NCBI GenBank assembly: GCA_030386875.1
Contig: CM059560.1
Coordinates: forward strand, 43,876,757 to 43,940,756
Reading direction: 5' to 3'
Length of the DNA: 64,000 nucleotides
Origin: Morinoia aosen
Taxonomy: Eukaryota > Arthropoda > Malacostraca > Amphipoda > Talitridae
Positions 48,960 through 60,400 of the stretch are shown here, piece by piece; the stretch's first letter is position 1; every line of letters starts with the position of its first letter. The notes under the pieces were generated by a model. That model was not told the origin of the DNA. It did not search any database and worked only from the letters and a program-made list of their open reading frames with translations. Both the position numbers and the translations under genes were made by a program.

Positions 48960-51900
48960 CTCCTTTGTAGGCTGTAGAGATTCCTTCTGTACTCCTTTGT
49001 GCGCTGTAGAGATACCTTCTGTACTCCTTTGTGCGCTGTAGAGATACCTTCTGTTCTCCTTTGTACGCTGTAGAGATACCTCGTGTACTCCTTTGTACCT
49101 TCTAGAGATATTTCCTGTACTCCTTTGTGCGCTGTAGAGATACCTTCTGTACTCCTTTGTGCGCTGTAGAGATACCTTCTGTACTCCTTTGTGCGCTGTA
49201 GAGATACCTTCTGTACTCCTTTGTACGCTGTAGAGATACCTTCTGTACTCCTTTGTGCGCTGTAGAGATACCTTCTGTACTCCTTTGTACGCTGTAGAGA
49301 TACCTCGTGTACTCCTTTGTACTTTCTAGAGATATTTCCTGTACTCCTTTGTGCGCTGTAGAGATACCTTCTGTACTCCTTTGTGCGCTGTAGAGATACC
49401 TTCTGTACTCCTTTGTACGCTGTAGAGATACCTCGTGTACTCCTTTGTACGTTCTAGAGATATTTCCTGTACTCCTTTGTGCGCTGTAGAAATACCTTCT
49501 GTACTCCTTTGTGCGCTGTAGAGATACCTTCTGTACTCCTTTGTGCGCTGTTGAGATACCTTCTGTACTCCTTTGTGCGCTGTAGAGATACCTTCTGTAC
49601 TCCTTTGTGCGCTGTAGAGATACCTTCTGTACTCCTTTGTGCGCTGTAGAGATACCTTCTGTACTCCTTTGTGCGCTGTAGAGATACCTTCTGTACTCCT
49701 TTGTACGCTGTAGAGATACCTCGTGTACTCCTTTGTGCGCTGTAGAGATACCTTCTGTACTCCTTTGTGCGCTGTAGAGATACCTCATGTACTCCTTTGT
49801 ACGCTGTAGAGATACCTTCTGCACTCCTTTGTACGCTGTAGAGATACCTCGTGTACTCCTTTGTGCGCTGTAGAGATACCTTCTGTACTCCTTTGTACGC
49901 TGTAGAGATACCTCGTGTACTCCTATGTACGTTCTAGAGATATTTCCTGTACTTCTTTGTGCGCTGTAGAGATACCTTCTGTACTCCTTTGTGCGCTGTA
50001 GGGATACCTTCTGTACTCCTTTGTGCGCTGTAGAGATACCTTCTGTACTCCTTTGTGCGCTGTAGAGATACCTTCTGTACTCCTTTGTGCGCTGTAGAGA
50101 TACCTTCTGTACTCCTTTGTACGCTGTAGAGATACCTCGTTTACTCCTTTGTACGTTCTAGAGATATTTCCTGTACTCCTTTGTGCGCTGTAGAGATACC
50201 TTCTGTACTCCTTTGTGCGCTGTAGAGATACCTTCTGTACTCCTTTGTGCGCTGTAGAGATACCTTCTGTACTCCTTTGTGCGCTGTAGAGATACCTTCT
50301 GTACTCCTTTGTGTGCTGTAGAGATACCTTCTGTACTCCTTTGTACGCTGTAGAGATACCTCGTGTACTCCTTTGTACGTTCTAGAGATATTTCCTGTAC
50401 TCCTTTGTGCGCTGTAGAGATACCTTCTGTACTCCTTTGTACGCTGTAGAGATACATTCTGTACTCCTTTGTGCGCTGTAGAGATACCTCGTGTACTCCT
50501 TTGTACGCTGTAGAGATACCTTCTCTACTCCTTTGTGCGCTGTAGAGATACCTTCTGTACTCCTTTGTGCGCTGTAGAGATACCTTCTGTACTCCTTTGT
50601 GCGCTGTAGAGATACCTTCTGTACTCTTTTGTGCGCTGTAGAGATACCTCGTGTACTCCTTTGTACGCTGTAGAGATACCTTCTGTACTCCTTTGTGCGC
50701 TGTAGAGATACCTTCTGTACTCCTTTGTGCGCTGTAGAGATACCTTCTGTACTCCTTTGTGCGCTGTAGAGATACATTCTGTACTCCTTTGTGCGCTGTA
50801 GAGATACCTTCTGTACTCCTTTGTGCGCTGTAGAGATACCTCGTGTACTCCTTTGTACGTTCTAGAGATATTTCCTGTACTCCTTTGTGCGCTGTAGAGA
50901 TACCTTCTGTACTCCTTTGTGCGCTGTAGAGATACCTTCTGTACTCCTTTGTGCGCTGTAGAGATACCTCGTGTACTCCTTTGTACGTTCTAGAGATATT
51001 TCCTGTACTCCTTTGTGCGCTGTAGAGATACCTTCTGTACTCCTTTGTGCGCTGTAGAGATACCTTCTGTACTCCTTTGTACGCTGTAGAGATACCTCGT
51101 GTACTCCTTTGTACGTTCTAGAGATATTTCCTGTACTCCTTTGTGCGATGTAGAGATACCTTCTGTACTCCTTTGTGCGCTGTAGAGATACCTTCTGTAC
51201 TCCTTTGTGCGCTGTAGAGATACCTTCTGTACTCCTTTGTGCGCTGTAGAGATACCTTCTGTACTCCTTTGTACGTTCTAGAGATATTTCCTGTACTCCT
51301 TTGTGCGCTGTAGAGATACCTTCTGTACTCCTTTGTACGCTGTAGAGATACCTCGTGTACTCCTTTGTACGTTCTAGAGATATTTCCTGTACTCCTTTGT
51401 GCGCTGTAGAGATACCTTCTGTACTCCTTTGTGCGCTGTAGAGATACCTTCTGTACTCCTTTGTGCGCTGTAGAGATACCTTCTGTACTCTTTTGTACGC
51501 TCTAGAGATACCTCGTGTACTCCTTTGTACGTTCTAGAGATATTTCCTGTACTCCTTTGTGCGCTGTAGAGATACCTTCTCTACTCCTTTGTGCGCTGTA
51601 GAGATACCTTCTGTACTTCTTTGTGCGCTGTAGAGATACCTTCTGTACTCCTTTGTACGCTGTAGAGATACCTTCTGTACTCCTTTGTACGCTGTAGAGA
51701 TACCTTCTGTACTCCTTTGTACGCTGTAGAGATACCTCGTGAACTCCTTTGTACGTTCTAGAGATATTTCCTGTACTCCTTTGTGCGCTGTAGAGATACC
51801 TTCTGTACTCCTTTGTGCGCTGTAGAGATACCTTCTGTACTCCTTTGTACGCTGTAGAGATACCTTCTGTACTCCTTTGTGCGCTGTAGAGATACCTTCT

Positions 51901-52931
51901 GTACTCCTTTGTACGCTGTAGAGATACCTCGTGTACTCCTTTGTACGTTCTAGAGATATTTCCTGTACTCCTTTGTGCGCTGTAGAGATACCTTCTGTAC
52001 TCCTTTGTGCGCTGTAGAGATACCTTCTGTACTCCTTTGTGCGCTGTTGAGATACCTTCTGTACTCCTTTGTGCGCTGTAGAAATACCTTCTGTACTCCT
52101 TTGTGCGCTGTAGAGATACCTTCTGTACTCCTTTGTGCGCTGTAGAGATACCTTCTGTACTCCTTTGTGCGCTGTAGAGATACCTTCTGTACTCCTTTGT
52201 ACGCTGTAGAGATACCTCGTGTACTCCTTTGTGCGCTGTAGAGATACCTTCTGTACTCCTTTGTGCGCTGTTAAGATACCTTCTGTACTCCTTTGTGCGC
52301 TGTAGAGATACCTTCTGTACTCCTTTGTGCGCTGTAGAGATACCTTCTGTACTCCTTTGTGCGCTGTAGAGATACCTTCTGTACTCCTTTGTGCGCTGTA
52401 GAGATACCTTCTGTACTCCTTTGTGCGCTGTAGAGATACCTCATGTACTCCTTTGTACGCTGTAGAGATACCTTCTGCACTCCTTTGTACGCTGTAGAGA
52501 TACCTCGTGTACTCCTTTGTGCGCTGTAGAGATACCTTCTGTACTCCTTTGTACGCTGTAGAGATACCTCGTGTACTCCTATGTACGTTCTAGAGATATT
52601 TCCTGTACTTCTTTGTGCGCTGTAGAGATACCTTCTGTACTCCTTTGTGCGCTGTAGGGATACCTTCTGTACTTCTTTGTGCGCTGTAGAGATACCTTCT
52701 GTACTCCTTTGTGCGCTGTAGAGATACCTTCTGTACTCCTTTGTGCGCTGTAGAGATACCTTCTGTACTCCTTTGTACGCTGTAGAGATACCTCGTTTAC
52801 TCCTTTGTACGTTCTAGAGATATTTCCTGTACTCCTTTGTGCGGTGTAGAGATACCTTCTGTACTCCTTTGTGCGCTGTAGAGATACCTTCTGTACTCCT
52901 TTGTGCGCTGTAGAGATACCTTCTGTACTCC

Positions 52932-52936
52932 TTTTG
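52932..52936 (+). other. One-base deletion (-1)
   Basis: CTCCTTTTGCGCTG replaces CTCCTTTGTGCGCTG. It is private to this copy and explains why the local offset is 2,655 rather than 2,656. Confidence 0.85.
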
Positions 52937-54788
52937 CGCTGTAGAGATACCTTCTGTACTCCTTTGTGCGCTGTAGAGATACCTTCTGTACTCCTTTGTA
53001 CGCTGTAGAGATACCTCGTGTACTCCTTTGTACGTTCTAGAGATATTTCCTGTACTCCTTTGTGCGCTGTAGAGATACCTTCTGTACTCCTTTGTGCGCT
53101 GTAGAGATACCTTCTGTACTCCTTTGTGCGCTGTAGAGATACCTCGTGTACTCCTTTGTACGCTGTAGAGATACCTTCTGTACTCCTTTGTGCGCTGTAG
53201 AGATACCTTCTGTACTCCTTTGTGCGCTGTAGGGATACCTTCTGTACTCCTTTGAGCGCTGTAGAGATACCTTCTGTACTCTTTTGTGCGCTGTAGAGAT
53301 ACCTCGTGTACTCCTTTGTACGCTGTAGAGATACCTTCTGTACTCCTTTGTGCGCTGTAGAGATACCTTCTGTACTCCTTTGTGCGCTGTAGAGATACCT
53401 TCTGTACTCCTTAGTGCGCTGTAGAGATACATTCTGTACTCCTTTGTGCGCTGTAGAGAAACCTTCTGTACTCCTTTGTGCGCTGTAGAGATACCTCGTG
53501 TACTCCTTTGTACGTTCTAGAGATATTTCCTGTACTCCTTTGTGCACTGTAGAGATACCTTCTGTACTCCTCTGTGCGCTGTAGAGATACCTTCTGTACT
53601 CCTTTGTGCGCTGTAGAGATACCTCGTGTACTCCTTTGTACGTTCCAGAGATATTTCCTGTACTCCTTTGTGCGCTGTAGAGATACCTTCTGTACTCCTT
53701 TGTGCGCTGTAGAGATACCTTCTGTACTCCTTTGTGCGCTGTAGAGATACCTTCTGTACTCCTTTGTACGCTGTAGAGATACCTTCTGTACTCCTTTGTA
53801 CGCTGTAGAGATACCTCGTGTACTCCTTTGTACGTTCTAGAGATATTTCCTGTACTCCTTTGTGCGATGTAGAGATACCTTCTGTACTCCTTTGTGCGCT
53901 GTAGAGATACCTTCTGTACTCCTTTGTGCGCTGTAGAGATACCTCGTGTACTCCTTTGTACGTTCGAGAGATATTTCCTGTACTCCTTTGTGCGCTGTAG
54001 AGATACCTTCTGTACTCCTTTGTGCGCTGTAGAGATACCTTCTGTACTCCTTTGTGCGCTGTAGAGATACCTCGTGTACTCCTTTGTACGTTCTAGAGAT
54101 ATTTCCTGTACTCCTTTGTGCGCTGTAGAGATACCTTCTGTACTCCTTTGTGCGCTGTAGAGATACCTTCTGTACTCCTTTGTACGCTGTAGAGATACCT
54201 CGTGTACTCCTTTGTACGTTCTAGAGATATTTCCTGTACTCCTTTGTGCGCTGTAGAGATACCTTCTGTACTCCTTTGTGCGCTGTAGAGATACCTTATG
54301 TACTCCTTTGTGCGCTGTTGAGATACCTTCTGTACGCCTTTGTGCGCTGTAGAGATACCTTCTGTACTCCTTTGTGCGCTGTAGAGATACCTTCTGTACT
54401 CCTTTGTGCGCTGTAGAGATACCTCGTGTACTCCTTTGTACGTTCTAGAGATATTTCCTGTACTCCTTTGTGCGCTGTAGAGATACCTTCTGTACTCCTT
54501 TGTGCGCTGTAGAGATACCTTCTGTACTCCTTCGTGCGCTGTAGAGATACCTCGTGTACTCCTTCGTACGTTCTAGAGATATTTCCTGTACTCCTTTGTG
54601 CGCTGTAGAGATACCTTCTGTACTCCTTTGTGCGCTGTAGAGATACCTTCTGTACTCCTTTGTGCGCTGTAGAGATACCTTCTGTACTCCTTTGTGCGCT
54701 GTAGAGATACCTTCTGTACTCCTTTGTACGCTGTAGAGATACCTCGTGTACTCCTTTGTGCGCTGTAGAGATACCTTCTGTACTCCTT

Positions 54789-54789
54789 C
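54789..54789 (+). other. One-base insertion (+1), gamma copy of 7943
   Basis: It has the same CTCCTTCTGTGCGC context, 46,846 bp from 7943, as for neighbouring gamma landmarks. Confidence 0.9.
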
Positions 54790-57484
54790 TGTGCGCTGTA
54801 GAGATACCTTCTGTACTCCTTTGTGCGCTGTAGAGATACCTTCTGTACTCCTTTGTACGCTGTAGAGATACCTCGTGTACTCCTTTGTACGTTCTAGAGA
54901 TATTTCCTGTACTCCTTTGTGCGCTGTAGAGATACCTTCTGTACTCCTTTGTGCGCTGTAGAGATACCTTCTTTACTCCTTTGTGCGCTGTGGAGATACC
55001 TTCTGTACTCCTTTGTGCGCTGTAGAGATACCTTCTGTACTCCTTTCTGCGCTGTAGAGATACCTCGTGTACTCCTTTGTACGCTGTAGAGATACCTTCT
55101 GTACTCCTTTGTGCGCTGTAGAGATACCTTCTGTACTCCTTTGAACGCTGTAGAGATACCTTCTGTACTCCTTTGTGCGCTGTAGAGATACCTCGTGTAC
55201 TCCTTTGTACGTTCTAGAGATATTTCCTGTACTCCTTTGTGCGCTGTAGAGATTCCTTCTGTACTCCTTTGTGCGCTGTAGAGATACCTTCTGTACTCCT
55301 TTGTGCGCTGTAGAGAGACCTTCTGTACTCCTTTGTGCGCTGTAGAGATACCTTCTGTACTTCTTTGTGCGCTGTAGAGATACCTCGTGTACTCCTTTGT
55401 ACGTTCTAGAGATATTTCCTGTACTCCTTTGTGCGCTGTAGAGATACCTTCTGTACTCCTTTGTGCGCTGTAGAGATGCCTTCTGTACTCCTTTGCGCGC
55501 TGTAGAGATACCTTCTGTACTCCTTTGTACGCTGTAGAGATACCTTCTGTACTCCTTTGTGCGCTGTAGAGATACCTTCTGTACTCCTTTGTACGCTGTA
55601 GAGATACCTCGTGTACTCCTTTGTACGTTCTAGAGGTATTTCCTGTACTTCTTTGTGCGCTGTAGAGATACCTTCTGAACTCCTTTGTGCGCTGTAGAGA
55701 TACCTTCTGTACTCCTTTGTGCGCTGTAGAGATACCTTCTGTACTCCTTTGTGCGCTGTAGAGATACCTTCTGTACTCCTTTGTACGCTGTAGAGATACC
55801 TTCTGTACTCCTTTGTGCGCTGTAGAGATACCTTCTGTACTCCTTTGTACGCTGTAGAGATACCTCGTGTACTCCTTTGTACGTTCTAGAGATATTTCCT
55901 GTACTCCTTTGTGCGCTGTAGAGATACCTTCTGTACTCCTTTGTGCGCTATAGAGATACCTTCTGTACTCCTTTGTGCGCTGTAGAGATACCTTCTGTAC
56001 TCCTTTGTAGGCTGTAGAGATTCCTTCTGTACTCCTTTGTGCGCTGTAGAGATACCTTCTGTACTCCTTTGTGCGCTGTAGAGATACCTTCTGTTCTCCT
56101 TTGTACGCTGTAGAGATACCTCGTGTACTCCTTTGTACGTTCTAGAGATATTTCCTGTTCTCCTTTGTGCGCTGTAGAGATACCTTCTGTACTCCTTTGT
56201 GCGCTGTAGAGATACCTTCTGTACTCCTTTGTGCGCTGTAGAGATACCTTCTGTACTCCTTTGTACGCTGTAGAGATACCTTCTGTACTCCTTTGTGCGC
56301 TGTAGAGATACCTTCTGTACTCCTTTGTACGCTGTAGAGATACCTCGTGTACTCCTTTGTACGTTCTAGAGATATTTCCTGTACTCCTTTGTGCGCTGTA
56401 GAGATACCTTCTGTACTCCTTTGTGCGCTGTAGAGATTCCTTCTGTACTCCTTTGTGCGCTGTAGAGATACCTTCTGTACTCCTTTGTACGCTGTAGAGA
56501 TACCTTCTGTACTCCTTTGTGCGCTGTAGAGATACCTTCTGTACTCCTTTGTACGCTGTAGAGATACCTCGTGTACTCCTTTGTACGTTCTAGAGATATT
56601 TCCTGTACTCCTTTGTGCGCTGTAGAGATACCTTCTGTACTCCTTTGTGCGCTGTAGAGATACCTTCTGTACTCCTTTGTACGCTGTAGAGATACCTTCT
56701 GTACTCCTTTGTGCGCTGTAGAGATACCTTCTGGACTCCTTTGTACGCTGTAGAGATACCTCGTGTACTCCTTTGTACGTTCTAGAGATATTTCCTGTAC
56801 TCCTTTGTGCGCTGTAGAGATACCTTCTGTACTCCTTTGTGCGCTGTAGAGATACCTTCTGTACTCCTTTGTGCGCTGTTGAGATACCTTCTGTACTCCT
56901 TTGTGCGCTGTAGAGATACCTTCTGTACTCCTTTGTGCGCTGTAGAGATACCTTCTGTACTCCTTTGTGCGCTGTAGAGATACCTTCTGTACTCCTTTGT
57001 GCGCTGTAGAGATACCTTCTGTACTCCTTTGTACGCTGTAGAGATACCTCGTGTACTCCTTTGTGCGCTGTAGAGATACCTTCTGTACTCCTTTGTGCGC
57101 TGTTGAGATACCTTCTGTACTCCTTTGTGCGCTGTAGAGATACCTTCTGTACTCCTTTGTGCGCTGTAGAGATACCTTCTGTACTCCTTTGTGCGCTGTA
57201 GAGATACCTTCTGTACTCCTTTGTGCGCTGTAGAGATACCTTCTCTACTCCTTTGTGCGCTGTAGAGATACCTTCTGTACTTCTTTGTGCGCTGTAGAGA
57301 TACCTTCTGTACTCCTTTGTACGCTGTAGAGATACCTTCTGTACTCCTTTGTGCGCTGTAGAGATACCTTCTGTACTCCTTTGTACGCTGTAGAGATACC
57401 TCGTGTACTCCTTTGTACGTTCTAGAGAAATTTCCTGTACTCCTTTGTGCGCTGTAGAGATACTTTCTGTACTCCTTTGTGCGC

Positions 57485-60400
57485 TGTAGAGATACCTTCT
57501 GTACTCCTTTGTGCGCTGTAGAGATACCTTCTGTACTCCTTTGTACGCTGTAGAGATACCTTCTGTACTCCTTTGTGCGCTGTAGAGATACCTTCTGTAC
57601 TCCTTTGTACACTGTAGAGATACCTCGTGTACTCCTTTGTACGTTCTAGAGATATTTCCTGTACTCCTTTGTGCGCTGTAGAGATACCTTCTGTACTCCT
57701 TTGTGCGCTGTAGAGATACCTTCTGTACTCCTTTGTGCGCTGTAGAGATACCTTCTGTACTCTTTTGTACGCTGTAGAGATACCTTCTGTACTCCTTTGT
57801 GCGCTGTAGAGATACCTTCTGTACTCCTTTGTACGCTGTAGAGATACCTCGTGTACTCCTTTGTACGTTCTAGAGATATTTCCTGTACTCCTTTGTGCGC
57901 TGTAGAGATACCTTCTGTACTCCTTTGTGCGCTGTAGAGATACCTTCTGTACTCCTTTGTGCGCTGTAGAGATACCTTCTGTACTCCTTTGTGCGCTGTA
58001 GAGATACCTTCTGTACTCCTTTGTACGTTCTGGAGATATTTCCTGTACTCCTTTGTGCGCTGTAGAGATACCTTCTGTACTCCTTTGTGCGCTGTAGAGA
58101 TACCTTCTGTACTCCTTTGGGCGCTGTAGAGATACCTGCTGTTCTCCTTTGTGCGCTGTAGAGATACCTCGTGTACTCCTTTGTACGCTGTAGAGATACC
58201 TTCTGTATTCCTTTGTGCGCTGTAGAGATACCTTCTGTACTCCTTTGTGCGCTGTAGAGATACCTCGTGCACTCCTTTGTGCGCTGTAGAGATACCTTCT
58301 GTACGCCTTTGTGCGCTGTAGAGATACCTTCTGTACTCCTTTGTACGCTGTAGAGATACCTCCTGTACTCCTTTGTACGTTCTAGAGATATTTCCTGTAC
58401 TCCTTTGTGCGCTGTAGAGATACCTTCTGTACTCCTTTGTGCGCTGTAGAGATACCTTCTGTACTCCTTTGTGCGCTGTAGAGATACCTTCTGTACTCCT
58501 TTGTGCGCTGTAGAGATACCTTCTGTACTCCTTTGTACGCTGTAGAGATACCTCGTGTACTCCTTTGTACGTTCTAGAGATATTTCCTGTACTCCTTTGT
58601 GCGCTGTAGCGATACCTTCTGTACTCCTTTGTGCGCTGTAGAGATACCTTCTTTACTCCTTTGTGCGCTGTAGAGATACCTTCTGTACTCCTTTGAGCGC
58701 TGTTGAGATACCTTCTGTACTCCTTTGTGCGCTGTAGAGATACCTTCTGTACTCCTTTGTGCGCTGTAGAGATACCTTCTGTACTCCTTTGTGCGCTGTA
58801 GAGATACCTTCTGTACTCCTTTGTGCGCTGTAGAGATACCTTCTGTACTCCTTTGTACGCTGTAGAGATACCTCGTGTACTCCTTTGTGCGCTGTAGAGA
58901 TACCTTCTGTACTCCTTTGTGCGCTGTTGAGATACCTTCTGTACTCCTTTGTGCGCTGTAGAGATACCTTCTGTACTCCTTAGTGCGCTGTAGAGATACC
59001 TTCTGTACTCCTTTGTGCGCTGTAGAGATACCTTCTGTACTCCTTTGTGCGCTGTAGAGATACCTTCTGTACTCCTTTGTGCGCTGTAGAGATACCTCAT
59101 GTACTCCTTTGTACGCTGTAGAGATACCTTCTGCACTCCTTTGTACGCTGTAGAGATACCTCGTGTACTCCTTTGTGCGCTGTAGAGATACCTTCTGTAC
59201 TCCTTTGTACGCTGTAGAGATACCTCGTGTACTCCTTTGAACGTTCTAGAGATATTTCCTGTACTCCTTTGTGCGCTGTAGAGATACCTTCTGTACTCCT
59301 TTGTGCGCTGTAGGGATACCTTCTGTACTCCTTTGTGCGCTGTAGAGATACCTTCTGTACTCCTTTGTGCGCTGTAGAGATACCTTCTGTACTCCTTTGT
59401 GCGCTGTAGAGATACCTTCTGTACTCCTTTGTACGCTGTAGAGATACCTCGTGTACTCCTTTGTACGTTCTAGAGATATTTCCTGTACTCCTTTGTGCGC
59501 TGTAGAGATACCTTCTGTACTCCTTTGTGCGCTGTAGAGATACCTTCTGTACTCCTTTGTGTGCTGTGGAGATACCTTCTGTACTCCTTTGTGCGCTGTA
59601 GAGATACCTTCTGTACTCCTTTGTGCGCTGTAGAGATACCTTCTGTACTCCTTTGTACGCTGTAGAGATACCTCGTGTACTCCTTTGTACGTTCTAGAGA
59701 TATTTCCTGTACTCCTTTGTGCGCTGTAGAGATACCTTCTGTACTCCTTTGTGCGCTGTAGAGATACCTTCTGTACTCCTTTGTGCGCTGTAGAGATACC
59801 TCGTGTACTCCTTTGTACGCTGTAGAGATACCTTCTGTACTCCTTTGTGCGCTGTAGAGATACCTTCTGTACTCCTTTGTGCGCTGTAGAGATACCTTCT
59901 GTACTCCTTTGTGCGCTGTAGAGATACCTTCTGTACTCTTTTGTGCGCTGTAGAGATACCTCGTGTACTCCTTTGTACGCTGTAGAGATACCTTCTGTAC
60001 TCCTTTGTGCGCTGTAGAGATACCTTCTGTACTCCTTTGTGCGCTGTAGAGATACCTTCTGTACTCCTTTGTGCGCTGTAGAGATACCTTCTGTACTCCT
60101 TTGTGCGCTGTAGAGATACCTCGTGTACTCCTTTGCACGTTCGAGAGATATTTCCTGTACTCCTTTGTGCGCTGTAGAGATACCTTCTGTACTCCTTTGT
60201 GCGCTGTAGAGATACCTTCTGTACTCCTTTGTGCGCTGTAGAGATACCTCGTGTACTCCTTTGTACGTTCTAGAGATATTTCCTGTACTTCTTTGTGCGC
60301 TGTAGAGATACCTTCTGTACTCCTTTGTGCGCTGTAGAGATACCTTCTGTACTCCTTTGTACGCTGTAGAGATACCTCGTGTACTCCTTTGTACGTTCTA

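Larger units (their letters stand above)
38400..53900 (+). repeat. Large higher-order block, copy beta
   Basis: This is the collinear partner of copy alpha. Relative to alpha it lacks 21 monomers and one base near 43.7-44.1 kb, 67 monomers near 44.43 kb, six monomers at 48,449 and one monomer between 48.96 and 49.82 kb. It has two more monomers between about 53.04 and 53.87 kb. Landmark order is otherwise retained. Confidence 0.84.
44430..57484 (+). repeat. First unit of a 13,055-bp tandem duplication
   Basis: The sequence from about 44,430 reappears at about 57,485 and stays in register to the window end. Matching landmarks 13,055 apart are 46081/59136, 47088/60143, 47458/60513, 48959/62014 and 49824/62879. 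13,055 is 408 monomers minus one base, and the odd base is accounted for by indels at 48,959, 52,933 and 54,789. The left breakpoint at about 44.43 kb is also where beta jumps relative to alpha. Confidence 0.85.
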
